Below are positions 47,431-57,648 of a stretch of DNA of 64,000 nt, piece after piece. The position numbers and the translations under genes were made by a program. Numbering within the stretch: position 1 is the stretch's first letter; every line of letters begins with the position of its first letter. The notes beneath the pieces were generated by a model. That model did no database searches. It was not told where the DNA came from and was given only the letters and a program-made list of their open reading frames with translations. Source of the DNA: Endomychus coccineus (lineage: Eukaryota > Arthropoda > Insecta > Coleoptera > Endomychidae); the NCBI GenBank assembly GCA_958510875.1, contig OY294068.1, positions 79,169,978 through 79,233,977 of the forward strand. Reading direction: 5' to 3'.

Positions 47431-47739
47431 TTATCCATTGGCATTATATCTATATTTAGTGTAGCTTTGAACGCAAATATTGGTAATATTAGAATGATCA
47501 TGAATTTGATTCCAGCCGAATAAAATTATTCCGTTTTTTTTGTCCCTTTTGAGAATTTTAAGTTCCTCCTTGAGTTGCTCATTTTCTTTTTCAAGCTCGC
47601 TGACTTTATTTTTGACCCTCACAATTTTCAACAATAATCTAGTTTCAGACGCCTCAATAGCATTCCTCAATTCATTTCTACTTCGCAATATTTTTCCAAG
47701 TAACTTATTGAGAGTAATTCCATTTCCACTGTCATCCAT
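47431..47739 (-). pseudogene. LINE ORF1 fragment (coiled coil)
   Basis: The 102-codon frame has a long coiled coil (VKNKVSELEKENEQLKEELK) followed by NGIILFGWNQ, the start of the RNA-binding part of many insect LINE ORF1-like proteins. It breaks off after about 100 residues. Confidence 0.5.
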
Positions 47740-47759
47740 TATTCTCTCCGCGATCGTAT

Positions 47760-48152
47760 GAGATACCCTGTAGTATTATTAAAGAGGGAAATGTGGAATG
47801 TTTCTGATAAGATAGGACGTTTTTCAAACGGTATCGAATCGAATAATGTTGTTTTGATAGGAATATAACTCTACTGATATGATGAATTAACTAGTAGGAT
47901 TTTCATCAAACTTACATTTGAGATGGAAGTACACTTATGGATTCACAGTTCAAAAAATCAAAAAAAACCACACACTAGTTCTTTTCAAAACAGCGCCTTT
48001 TGAAGGAGCACAAATCGACACGTTCAACTCATTCCAATACATCTGGACATATACTGGTTTATCTCTTTCCATAACCTCTATAAAAATACTTGTGATATGG
48101 CAAAAACTCACTATAATAATCATGGAACAACTCAGAGAGAAAACATTCAATG
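47760..48152. other. Short non-coding stretch
   Basis: No supported gene between the ORF1 fragment and the 3' end of the next LINE. The open frame 47918-48217 crosses that LINE's ATT tail and is not a gene. Confidence 0.5.
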
Positions 48153-48271
48153 ATAATAATAATAATAATAATAATAAGATTCTTTATTTCAAGGTATGTA
48201 CATGTACAATAAAATGAAATAACGTCAACAAAGGTTTCTAATATTAATTGAACATACTATGAGTAAAAAGA

Positions 48272-51200
48272 TTATAATTTGGCCGATAGATATTCATTTA
48301 TATCGTACGGTTCTAAGTTTAACAATAATACATGGATTAGTTTTTTAAATTCTGTTATATTTTCTGTCTGTTGTATGTAATTTGGAAGTTTATTAAAAAA
48401 TTTAATGCAACGATAAGGGGCATTTTTCTCGGTCATGCTTAGGCGATGTTTAGGATATACATAATCCAAAGTTCGTGTATTATGATAATGTGTTATGGAA
48501 TTACTTGTTTGAAAGAGTTCTTTATTTTTGAAAATAAATAGTAAACATTCTTGAATGTATATTCCATACATGGTTAATAATTTATTCGATTTGAATTTTC
48601 CTCTACATGATTCTCTAAAACCTAATTTTAACAAAATTCTAATAGCCGCCTTTTGTGCAACAAATATTTTATTTATTTCATTGCCTCCTCCATAAAAGAT
48701 TATGCCGTATCTAATTTTGGATTCAAAATTTGCAAAATAGACTTGTTTCAATGTTGAAATAGTTATGTACTTTGAGAGAATTCTCATGCTAAAACATACT
48801 GAATTCAGATTTGCACATACACTATTTATATGTTGATTCCATCCTAGCTTGTCATCTATAAAAATACCTAGAAATTTTGTCGTTTCCGCCAGTTTGTATT
48901 CTGAGCAATTTATATTAATTACTTCGGCTGTTTCGGAGTTAGCGTGTGTTGTTTTGAACAACACTGTATTGGTTTTGCTCTCATTTAGAAATAATACATT
49001 TGACTTGAAATATTCCTTGGCTCTATTCAGTAATTTATTGGCAAGATCTATTAATTCATGAAATGTTTTAGCACATAGTTGTAAATTTGAATCATCTGCA
49101 TAATTTATTACGGCATGATTGTCTGAAATTGCGATATTTGGCAAATCATTTATAAATATAATAAATAGTATTGGACCAATAATACTTCCTTGTGGAACTC
49201 CTAGTCGAATTTGCTGAATATCGGATTTCGCTAAAATATTTCCCTTTGAAACAGCAACTCTTTGTTTTCTATTTGTAAGGTATGATTTGAACCATTGGAG
49301 AGCAGGACCCCTAACCCCATATTGTTCTAGTTTGTAAAGCAAGACATCGTGATTTAAGCAATCGAAAGCCTTTGAGAGATCTAAAAACAATCCCAAAACC
49401 ATTTCATTGCTTTCAAGAGAATCAATTATTTTATCCACAAATTGAAATACTGCAGTTTGTGTCGAACTACCTTTTAAGTATGCATGCTGGTTGCCGCTAA
49501 ATATTTTACTGTCTGATAGGAATTCTATGAGGCGTTCACACATTATCAATTCAAATATTTTCGAAAAGGAAGGCAGAAGGCTAACTGGTCTATAATTTTC
49601 AAAGAGTGTTTTTTCACCTTTTTTGTATATCGGTATAACTAGTGAGAGTTTCAGTTTTTCTGGAAAGATACCATATTTCAATGAATTATTTATTATATAA
49701 GAAAGAGGCAATGCAATGTGATTAATACTAAATTTAATTAAGCTAGTGGGAATATCATCATCGCCAACGCTTAGCTTGTTTTTAAGTTTTTTTGAAATTC
49801 CTAATAATTCTGTTATATTTACAGGTCTAATAAAAATAGATTTATTGTTATAACTTATATTTGTCTTGAAATCTGGCGGATGTAACTGAGATGCTAATTG
49901 TGGTGCTGCATTTATCATAAAATTATTAAAATTGTTGGCTATTTCGTATGTATTCCCCTCAATCGGAATTTCTCTTTGATTATTATTTCTGCCTTTTATT
50001 TCATTAATTATCTTCCAAGCACATTTATTTTTGTTGTCAGATTTCATTAATCTTGTATCGAAATTATTTGCTTTAGACAAGGCTAAGAGCCTTTGATAGT
50101 TCCGCTTAGTATTCTTATATTCTTCCTTATATCTAATATCCTCATTACTTACAACATACAAAACGTCTAGAATATTCTTACATTTTTGAATTTTGGGATC
50201 GTTATGGTTCACCTGACATTTGAATTTAGTTTTTGTTATAATTTTTTTGAGTGGAAAGCATTCATTGAAAATTGATGAGTATATTTCGCTGAATTTGTTC
50301 CATTGTTCATTTACAAGGTTCTTTTGAACACAATAAATTACATTCCAATTTACTTCGTTAAGTTTAGTTGAAAATAATATTTTATTTTGCTCAGAAAAAG
50401 TTCTTCTTGTTATGAAGTTATTTATCATTACTTGTTCGATAAGGAAGCTAATTTTTTGAGCAGTATGATCAGAGATTTGAGAGTGTAAAATTTTGGTTTC
50501 AAAAGTACCTTCAAAATTTGTAAAGATATTATCAATACAAGACCTGGTTTTTGAGTTAACTCTTGTATTTTCAAATATAGTTTGTGATATATTAAAAGAG
50601 TTCAATAAAGAAAGTAATTCAAATTGATGTTTGTTACTCACACCAAATTCAATATTAAAATCTCCTGCAATAACGATAGTTGCATTTTCATCAATAAGGT
50701 TTTCAAGAATTTCATTAAGTTTTTCAAGAAAAAGATTTACACTTCCATTTGGAGGTCTATAAATGGATAACACAATTGTTCTGTGAGTGCTAAATTTGGA
50801 CTCCACTGCCGAACATTCAAATTGGAAAGTTTCAGATAAATTGTTTATTTCACTAATTTCTTTACAATCCATGTTTGTTTTACAATATATTGCACTACCA
50901 CCATGTTGATATTCTTGTCGGCAGAAACTTGACATTAATTTGTAGCCTTGAATCCCATAGTTGGATAATTGTTCTTTTGTCTTCCAATGCTCCGTTACGC
51001 ACAATATGTAGCATTCATTATTATCACTTAATAGTGCCTCCAGTTGCTCTACACTATTTCCAATTGACTGAAGATTTTGATGTATAATGCTTATGTATTG
51101 AGAATTTTTGCATTTCTTCACCTCGGATGTTGATTTCTTGTCTGTTACGTTGTTTGTTTTTCCATTGAGTCCTTTTACAGTTTGACAATGTGTCTCAAGT

Positions 51201-51289
51201 TCTTCATTGGTAGTGACTACGCCAGTTACACTTTTACTGTGCAATTGTTTTAAAATTGTCATATCCGTGTTATTCTGTGGGTTGGACAA
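48272..51289 (-). CDS. LINE ORF2: endonuclease and reverse transcriptase, intact (1005 residues)
   Basis: After a 60-residue leader the endonuclease begins (IIHQNLQSIGN), with TEHWKTKEQL, GGSAIYC, AGDFNIEFG, DNIFTNF and SDHTAQK. The reverse transcriptase has NYRPVSLLPSFSKIFE, LDLSKAFDCLNHD, GVPQGSIIGP and the catalytic YADD near residue 727. The C-terminal part has FLGIFIDDKLGW, AQKAAIRIL and a final PYRCIKFFNKLPNYIQ block. This is the usual architecture of CR1/Jockey-group LINEs. The ATG at 51289 lies 20 nt inside the end of ORF1 in another frame, pointing to coupled or re-initiated translation. No stop or frameshift disturbs it, so the enzyme could be active. Confidence 0.95.
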   Translation of the reverse strand: MSNPQNNTDMTILKQLHSKSVTGVVTTNEELETHCQTVKGLNGKTNNVTDKKSTSEVKKCKNSQYISIIHQNLQSIGNSVEQLEALLSDNNECYILCVTEHWKTKEQLSNYGIQGYKLMSSFCRQEYQHGGSAIYCKTNMDCKEISEINNLSETFQFECSAVESKFSTHRTIVLSIYRPPNGSVNLFLEKLNEILENLIDENATIVIAGDFNIEFGVSNKHQFELLSLLNSFNISQTIFENTRVNSKTRSCIDNIFTNFEGTFETKILHSQISDHTAQKISFLIEQVMINNFITRRTFSEQNKILFSTKLNEVNWNVIYCVQKNLVNEQWNKFSEIYSSIFNECFPLKKIITKTKFKCQVNHNDPKIQKCKNILDVLYVVSNEDIRYKEEYKNTKRNYQRLLALSKANNFDTRLMKSDNKNKCAWKIINEIKGRNNNQREIPIEGNTYEIANNFNNFMINAAPQLASQLHPPDFKTNISYNNKSIFIRPVNITELLGISKKLKNKLSVGDDDIPTSLIKFSINHIALPLSYIINNSLKYGIFPEKLKLSLVIPIYKKGEKTLFENYRPVSLLPSFSKIFELIMCERLIEFLSDSKIFSGNQHAYLKGSSTQTAVFQFVDKIIDSLESNEMVLGLFLDLSKAFDCLNHDVLLYKLEQYGVRGPALQWFKSYLTNRKQRVAVSKGNILAKSDIQQIRLGVPQGSIIGPILFIIFINDLPNIAISDNHAVINYADDSNLQLCAKTFHELIDLANKLLNRAKEYFKSNVLFLNESKTNTVLFKTTHANSETAEVININCSEYKLAETTKFLGIFIDDKLGWNQHINSVCANLNSVCFSMRILSKYITISTLKQVYFANFESKIRYGIIFYGGGNEINKIFVAQKAAIRILLKLGFRESCRGKFKSNKLLTMYGIYIQECLLFIFKNKELFQTSNSITHYHNTRTLDYVYPKHRLSMTEKNAPYRCIKFFNKLPNYIQQTENITEFKKLIHVLLLNLEPYDINEYLSAKL

Positions 51290-52173
51290 AATTGACAGCT
51301 TCGGATTGTTTACGAAAAAAATAACGCTTTACTACTAGACCTTCTGGCCAGTTATTCTCATTGTATAACTCCTGCAGAAGGCTATAATCCGCTGTTACTT
51401 TAAACGAAGCCGTTCGCGCTTCGGCTCGTTTAGGTAACGCCTCGATTTGGAATATGTTGTTAGGAAATTTGAAATTCAAGTATTCTTCAATATGTTGAGG
51501 CTTAGTGTCTAATTCAGTGTTGCCTACGTATATCCAGGCTTGACGAGCTTTAGATCGTAGCTGAAAATCTTTTGTTAATGGGGCTTTGCCGCTTAGGCGG
51601 TTTTTCCTTTGAGTAGTTTTTTTCTTGATCATTTAATTTATTATTTATGTTATCAGACGTTTCAGAGGTTCTAGTCGGAATTTGATTTTCAACATTTTCA
51701 TTATTTTTGGAGCTTTTTACTACATCTGAAAACATAGGCTTGTTAATTTTGCTATTTCCTGTCGTAGATTTGTTGTTTTGGATTTTTTTAATTTCTGATT
51801 TCATTTCATCTCTTACGTTATCCAATACGGAATTAAACTCTTCTGAAATTTTCAAATATTATTCTTCCATGGTCATAAAATTGCTACACTTTTTATTTAG
51901 CTTATCTTGAGCACCTTCTTCGTTTTTGGAGGCTAATATTTTCTTGTGCAATATATCAATTTCAGTTTTATAGTTTTCATTTTTCATCTCATTTTCAGTT
52001 TTAATTTTCAATTTTTCATCTTCTAGTTGTTTAATTTTTTTATGTCCACTAAGAACTCTACTTTCCATTGCTCTGATGTCTTCCTCTAGCTTCTTATTTT
52101 TTGTATTAACCTCTTGAATTTCTATTTTTAAAGTTTGTAGGTTGATTGTTGCGGCGCCGTCTGATATCACCAC
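51270..52173 (-). pseudogene. LINE ORF1, one stop and one frameshift
   Basis: 52173-51859 encodes a coiled coil (IQEVNTKNKKLEEDIRAM..KIKQLEDEKLKIKTENE). A single TAA at 51859-51861 interrupts it, and the same frame goes on to 51550 with a Lys/Asn-rich linker. The frame then changes within 51550-51632, and 51632-51270 gives a compact domain (WIYVGNTELDTKPQHIEEYL, then SFKVTADYSLLQELYNE) that resembles the C-terminal nucleic-acid-binding part of LINE ORF1 proteins. It would bind element RNA in the transposition complex. Because ORF2 is intact and only two changes separate ORF1 from an open frame, the copy is young or the changes are sequencing errors. Confidence 0.75.
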
Positions 52174-52190
52174 TACGAACTAAATATAAA

Positions 52191-52739
52191 GGACTAAAGC
52201 TAGCGTTTGAGCTATCAGTATCAACAATTTATGTGGACGTTTGGTCTGAGCTGACATTCAAGAAGGTTTTGCGTGAAGTCCATTCCAATATTCTGATATA
52301 ATGTCTTCTTTATTGATTTGGTGTATGCTGCTCTGAGGGAAAGAATGAGCTCATAATAAAATAATAAAGTTTCAACATGCTTTTTATAGATATTCATTAT
52401 TATCATCAATTGCAAACAATTTACTTTGTAATATTCAATGGTCGTATGTTGTATTGACAGCAATAAGATGGACTGCTCAGAAAGTTCCCTTCTTCAGTGG
52501 AAATAGTTTATTAAAAATTGTCAGACTTTGCTTAATCAATAGTGCAAAGACCTGTGAAAAGTTTGATCAGTGTTTTGATTAAGAACCACCGCAATTCATC
52601 CAAAGAAGTGCATAGTTTGAAATAATCGAATCCAAAGTGATCTGTTTGTACCTTATCAGCAACTGTTTTTGTCTAATTTTCCTTCTTTTTTGCCTCCCAA
52701 GGTAAAATCGCAGTTATTCCTCAACCAGTGCAGGAGTGA
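52191..52739. other. Non-coding stretch
   Basis: No recognisable gene. An 80-codon minus frame (52463-52221) matches nothing I know. Confidence 0.45.
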
Positions 52740-53500
52740 GAATACTTTTTGAACGGAATAATGCATAAAAATGGAATGTTCACTGTACAAGGAGATAAAA
52801 CAGCCATCCAAAAATGCAAAACCCCTTGCTACTCTTGTGACTCCTGTAGACGTCTAATATGCCTGGAATGAAGCGAACTTTCCACGTCAGAAATTAAGAT
52901 GTTTACCCATACAACGGCGTTTACTGATCTTTCACTACAAATCTTGTCGTAATGATTATGTGAAGCTTTTACAAGTAAAATTGATGATGAAGATGCGTTA
53001 ATCAACGACAAAATTAATATCATCAAACTGCTTGAAGAAACATAACATAGTTATGAGAATGAAATGATGAATAAACACTCTCATGCGAATGTATTAATTA
53101 CAAATCAGAATTTGAACTCCAAACCAATAAATGAACCTGACTTAATTATTATCAAACCAAAAATCAAACGACAATGAAAAATAACCGAACAGGATATAGA
53201 CAACAAAATAAAATTAGCTGAATTGAAAATTGATGTAAAGAAATATAAAGCTACAAAAACAGGCTTAGTTGTTATGAAATGCCAGAGCAAAACATAATTG
53301 GAAATCCTGAAGAATGTTGTACTTAATAAGTTACAGGGTAACATTGAACGAAGTAAATTGAGGAAACCCAGAACAAAATACCCGAATTGTGACCAAGAAA
53401 TGACCTTGGAAGAAATTGAAAAATCTGTTAATCAGAATGATATGTTTGATGATTTAAAGATCACTTACATTAAAAAGGTCGTACCGGTAAGAATATAGTA
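52740..53500 (+). pseudogene. LINE ORF1 relic with RING/PHD-like start and RNA-binding end
   Basis: Plus-strand frames read CKTPCYSCDSCRRLICLE near 52820 (cysteine cluster), then a helical stretch (DDEDALINDKINIIKLLEE near 52990) and, at 53298-53498, EILKNVVLNKLQGN, then LRKPRTKYPNCDQEMTLEEIEK and DDLKITYIKKV. The final block is like the RRM-type region of insect LINE ORF1/gag-like proteins. Many stops break it. It is unrelated in strand and sequence to the intact LINE next to it. Confidence 0.55.
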
Positions 53501-53582
53501 GCAGTATATCAAGCGGGATTCTGGGACAGTTCGATGGCATGTCCATCCGCCTCTGTCCACCAGCCCCAACTTCTTGTGGGAT

Positions 53583-53634
53583 GTCGTCAATGACCAGAGG
53601 GTGTAAGAAGTTGTCGTCAATGACCAGAGGGTGT
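53583..53634 (+). repeat. 22-bp tandem duplication
   Basis: gtcgtcaatgaccagagggt occurs twice with a period of 30 bp. Confidence 0.9.
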
Positions 53635-53811
53635 GCCCGCCTCACGTGGGTCTAATTAATGTCACCTTGATAGTAGGTAAAGGTGAGCCTAGCCTCGCCC
53701 ATAATAATTTCAAGGTGATTTTTTTTATTTCTACTTACTATTTTCAGAGTAATCTGCATTCTAAAATTAGTTCTATTTTTATTTCTCACAATTTAGTAAT
53801 TTATATTTTGT

Positions 53812-54035
53812 TGAGACTTGTTATTTCCTTATCTGTGTTGATGTTAGTAGAGGTCACAAAAGGTGAAACAAATATTATGATATTATTATGAATTTAGATT
53901 TTCCTGTCAAGACTTGCAAGTTTCTTATCTCTGTTGACGTCAATGAGGGTTCACAAAGGTGAAACAAATATGATATTTTTATGATTATCTCTGACGAAGT
54001 CACAAAGATCAAACAAATATGATATGAGATGTTAT
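53812..54035 (+). repeat. Three degenerate tandem units beside the integrase
   Basis: Units share cttatctctgttgacgt..., ggtcacaaa.ggtgaaacaaatat and gatat.tttatga. They lie just outside the integrase end of the virus-like element, where Polintons have their terminal repeats. They could be the remains of such an end, but no AG-type terminus or 6-bp duplication can be confirmed. Confidence 0.6.
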
Positions 54036-54187
54036 AATTAGGATATTGCATGGAAGTTTATAATAAAAACATTCAAATAATATTAATAATTTATTTCACA
54101 TTAAACTACATTGTCAGAGTTTATCCAACTGTTATGAGTATTATCGAATCCTAACCATTTGACGTATACCTTTTTATTTTTTATTTT

Positions 54188-55054
54188 TTAAATTTTTTCC
54201 ACCAAATATACAACCTTATGTAGTTGTTGTTCATAGAATCCTCCAAGAATATTTTCATTTCTTGAGTCTTTTAATAAATATGTAACTGGATTTGTGAGTT
54301 GAATTTTTCTTATTGAAAATATTTCCGTTGACCAGTTGGGGGTGTATCTTTTATCAAATATCCCTCGAAATTTTGAAATACGCACATGATCTCCTAATGT
54401 AAATTTCAAATTTGTTGGAGCTAATTTAATATGACTATAAACTGTGTTTAAAAGTTGTTTTTCATGTTTCTTAGTAACATTAATTGGTTTCATCTTTATG
54501 GTACGGTGTTTGGTATTATTATATTTTGTGACAACTTTTTCTAGTAAATCCGACCATTTGTAGTTACCTTTCCACATATTATTCTTCAATGTTCTATTAA
54601 CTCTTTCAACTATAGATGCTTTTTTCTCGCTAAATACATTATAATGATTTACTTTATATTTTTTCATCAATTGTTTGAATTCCTTGTTGAAAAATTCTTT
54701 ACCCATATCCGTTTGTAAATTATTTGGTGATTTTATTTTTAAAACTTTCTCCATGTTATTTGATACCTCTGCTCCAGACTGGTTTTTAATGGGAAATGAT
54801 CAAACATATTTGGAAAAACAATTAATTACAACTAATATATATTTGTAATTCTTATTTTCTTTAGAGTATGGAATCATTTCAACAAGATCTGCCTGATATA
54901 AGTCATTCAACGATTTAAAAATAACTCTACGTCTTTTCATATTAATTCTAGCAGGTTTATGTATTTCTTCGACAACTTGTCTTTTTGCTTCTGTGATAAA
55001 TTTAGACATGATTGTTTTATTCAATGATTTCTGCTTCTCGTAATTCTTCCACAA
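54188..55054 (-). pseudogene. Polinton-type retroviral-like integrase, one in-frame stop
   Basis: The N-terminal part (55054-54800) ends in the first catalytic region YQADLVEMIPYS. The same frame continues after a TGA at 54800-54802 with QTDMGKEFFN (second Asp) and KKASIVERVNRTLK (Glu), completing the D,D,E core of the rve family. The C-terminal SH3/chromo-like part has FTLGDHVRISKFRGIFDKRYTPNW. Such integrases join the element DNA to the host chromosome. The one stop sits between the first and second catalytic Asp and would cut the protein in two; otherwise the frame is clean, indicating fairly recent inactivation. It slightly overlaps the upstream gene in another frame. Confidence 0.9.
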
Positions 55055-55686
55055 TGGAATTGATTTCGTTTGTATGACCAGTGTGACCGGCGTTTTGTGA
55101 AGCGATTAATAATTGTAAACGTTTTATAAGTTCATTTGGGTCATCCCAAAATAAGTAATCTATAGATTTATTGTTTACTTCCATCAATAAACTACGTCCT
55201 GACATTGGTGCAATTATTTTCCTATATTTCTGTGATCTACATCCATCAATTTGTTTATTCGTTTGATAATACCTATGTTTTGCAGCTGTTTTTGTTAGAA
55301 TTTTGTTATACGCCTTTTTATCATTTAATGTATAATATTTTGGTTGTTTTTTAAAAAGTAATTCATATAATCCTCTAGTACCAGTATATGTTTTGCCTTT
55401 TACTACTATGTCTGTACCATTTTTTTTAAACTTGAATTCCCAATTGAAAATTTCTCTGTCATAGGATTGTGACGGATTCCATACTTTTGATCACCACCAC
55501 TAAAATCTGTATACATTTCGCCAGTTTTCTTATCTAATTGATTTTCTATATTTTTCAAATGTTTAGTTATCGGTGAAAATATTTTTCCCTGAGAATTTCA
55601 CCGTATTTTAATACATCCAATTTATTTTTTATCTCTTTACGTTTCTTTATTAGTTTTTGTTTTAAATGTCGTTGCTTAATATTCAT
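55017..55686 (-). pseudogene. Integrase-linked Polinton protein of unknown function, two frameshifts
   Basis: Starts MNIKQRHLKQKLIKKRKEI at 55686. It is basic and helical, with breaks at about 55580 and 55430-55450, then GTRGLYELLFKKQPKYYTL and, in the final open segment (55205-55017), SIDYLFWDDPNELIKRLQLL and a C-terminal EINSIVEELREAEII. Genes with this ending directly precede the integrase in insect Polinton-like loci. The WDDPNEL(I/V).RL motif is the recognisable part. Function is unknown. Confidence 0.65.
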
Positions 55687-55892
55687 ATTGACGATGATGT
55701 TCTTCACTCTACGATATAATATTTCAAACTAAGTATGTTTGAATAAAGTAGATTGATATATATCGAATTAACGAAAAATTATCAAACAGTTATTAAACAG
55801 CTTAAGAACAGCTTTTGAACATCTTAAAACAGCTATTAAACAGCTTCAAACAGGTATTGAATAGGTTCAAACATCTATTGAATAGTTTCTCA

Positions 55893-56600
55893 TTAGTTTT
55901 TTCTTTTAGAAAATAGTTTATAGATGTATGAAATTATCAAAACACTTCCTATATCTTCCTTTATCAATAGCATCATCTTTAACAATACATAAAATTCATA
56001 TGGTTCCTTCCAACAGTATGAACATATATTTTCGAATTCTCCAAAAGTCATATCAGTCCCCACATGATCATTATATATGTGTTTCAAATTAAGGTCGTCT
56101 TGTTTAAAGAGAATAAATAAATTGGCATTATCTCTTATTAAATGCTTAGGTATTTTTGCATAAGTTTGACATAAGTAAAAACAATCGATGTGATTATGTC
56201 TTCCCATACTAAAATATTCTCTTATAACCTTCTGGTTGGCACAGGACACATCGTCGAATAAAAATATCGAATTTTTCTTAGCCGCTGAAGGTTCCAATAT
56301 ATTTTCACTATTACTAAAACCATAATACCCAATACCTTTTATTGGTGGTTTTAATAGTTTCTCTAAATATTTATATTTCGGTTGATATAGAGACTTTGAA
56401 TATAAATATACGTTTTCAAATTTTAATCCATTCTCATGTTCAATCAGACTGATCATTACATTTGTCTTACCACAGTTTGAAGGACCCACAATGATAGCCC
56501 TTATCGTTGAAGGTAATAATATACCATGTTTATGATTCTTCTTTGTTTCTATATCATGATTATTAACAGGTGGTGTGATTTTTTGTTTAGTAATTTTCAT
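55893..56600 (-). pseudogene. A32/FtsK-type genome-packaging ATPase, C-terminal frameshift
   Basis: From the start at 56600 (MKITKQ): P-loop VGPSNCGKT at residues 38-46, Walker B SIFLFDDV at 111-118, and the typical RHNHIDCFYLCQTYAKIPK stretch with a sensor Gln, then IRDNANLFILFKQD. These define the ATPase that pumps DNA into capsids of Polintons and large DNA viruses. From about 55990 the frame shifts by one. The last roughly 30 residues (LLKMMLLIKEDIGSV...) are not in the proper phase, while the adjoining frame carries the more normal ending. The catalytic core is complete. An alternative upstream start at 56615 adds five residues. Confidence 0.88.
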
Positions 56601-56692
56601 GATGACGTTCAACATGAAACTTATATATAAACCTCCGTTACTGGGATATTTAAATAGTTTATCTAAACATTTTTGACAGTAGACAACTGAAA
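56601..56692. promoter_or_regulatory. Divergent intergenic region between ATPase and PLA2
   Basis: Only 92 bp separate the two starts. It holds cttatatataaacc (56628-56641), TATA-like on both strands, and tatttaaatag. It is the likely shared promoter of the two transcription units. Confidence 0.45.
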
Positions 56693-57163
56693 ATGAAGTA
56701 TTACGTTGGAAATGGATATGTTGATAATATGATTAATAGTTTACCATTTGAATTACATTTACCTGGTTATAATTTTTGTGGTCCTGGAACAAAACTTCAA
56801 AAAAGGTTAGATCGTGGTGATAAACCTATTAACAATTTAGATAGAGCATGTATGGAACATGATATTGCATATTCACAAGGAAAAAATGTAAGTCAGCGTC
56901 ACGAAGCAGATACTACATTAGCTAAAAGAGAGATGAAAAATTTTCATTCTGGTAGTGCATCTCTCGGTGAAAAGTTAAACTCATTAGGTGTAGCGGGTAT
57001 AATGAAAACAAAAGTTAAACTTGGAATGGGTTATGATGATGATGATGATGAACCCCCCAAAAATTGCTCCAAAATATTGAGTAGATGTAGTGGTTTGATA
57101 AGAAAGTCTAAAAATGCGTTGGAAAATGATTTGAAAAATCTTGAGTTGTGTTTGAAAATATGA
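56693..57163 (+). CDS. Virus-like phospholipase A2 protein, intact
   Basis: 156 residues. The calcium loop is YNFCGPGTKL (26-35), and the catalytic His-Asp lies in NLDRACMEHDIAYS (His56, Asp57). This spacing matches the PLA2 domain in parvovirus VP1 proteins and in arthropod adintoviruses, where it helps the particle leave endosomes. A short hydrophobic/aromatic start precedes the domain. A helical stretch follows (EADTTLAKREMKNF), then a run of five Asp and a basic C-terminus. No secretion signal is seen, which fits a capsid-associated protein. It is the first gene of the rightward set and has no defects, so in contrast to the broken integrase and polymerase it is either recently endogenised or retained. 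Confidence 0.9.
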   Translation: MKYYVGNGYVDNMINSLPFELHLPGYNFCGPGTKLQKRLDRGDKPINNLDRACMEHDIAYSQGKNVSQRHEADTTLAKREMKNFHSGSASLGEKLNSLGVAGIMKTKVKLGMGYDDDDDEPPKNCSKILSRCSGLIRKSKNALENDLKNLELCLKI

Positions 57164-57221
57164 AAAATTCAAAACCAATTTTAACAAAGAAAATAAAAGC
57201 AAACAATATTATTCCGAAAAA

Positions 57222-57581
57222 ATGATTCGTAAATCTCTTGTGAATGGTATTATACCAAAAAAATGGACTCCTAAGTCGAAAAAACGAAAGGTGAACTCTG
57301 ATGATAATGATGATGATGAAGATTATAATGATGATAATGATGTATCGTTTAAAATTATTAAACCAGATTCCAATACAAAAGTAATACGGAAAATTCCATT
57401 ACTAAAAAGGAAACGGGCCAGCAACAACAACAACAACAATGATGATAATTTCAATTCAAAACAACCTAAATTGGAAGAAAGTGACATAATGGATTATGAT
57501 GACATGATAGCTAATAGTAAACGTAAACTACAAGATAATGACAACGAATTTGCATCAAATAAAAAAGTAAAATTGTTTTAA
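57222..57581 (+). CDS. Basic/acidic low-complexity protein, unknown
   Basis: 119 residues: a basic N-terminus (KKWTPKSKKRKVN, nuclear-localisation-like), an acidic stretch (DDNDDDEDYNDD), a second basic patch (KRKRAS), Asn-rich repeats and a final basic KKVKLF. No domain is recognised. A DNA-condensing core protein would fit its charge and its place before the minor capsid gene, but this is inference only. Confidence 0.6.
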   Translation: MIRKSLVNGIIPKKWTPKSKKRKVNSDDNDDDEDYNDDNDVSFKIIKPDSNTKVIRKIPLLKRKRASNNNNNNDDNFNSKQPKLEESDIMDYDDMIANSKRKLQDNDNEFASNKKVKLF

Positions 57582-57648
57582 ATATAATTGATTTTTCATT
57601 TTCACTTCATACGTAAAATAAATTTTGTCAGAACAACATTTACAAAAA

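Larger units (their letters stand above)
48153..52190 (-). mobile_element. Near full-length LINE with ORF1 and ORF2
   Basis: Minus strand. It starts near 52190, has ORF1 (52173-51270, broken), ORF2 (51289-48272, intact), a short 3' UTR with AATAAA-like sequence and an (ATT)n tail at 48153-48177. It is a separate family from the LINE at 26.3 kb: the ORF2 proteins differ throughout. Confidence 0.88.

Noticed and set aside
47918..48217. 99-codon plus-strand open frame ending in polyasparagine
   Set aside because: The Asn run is the (ATT)n tail of the LINE on the other strand.
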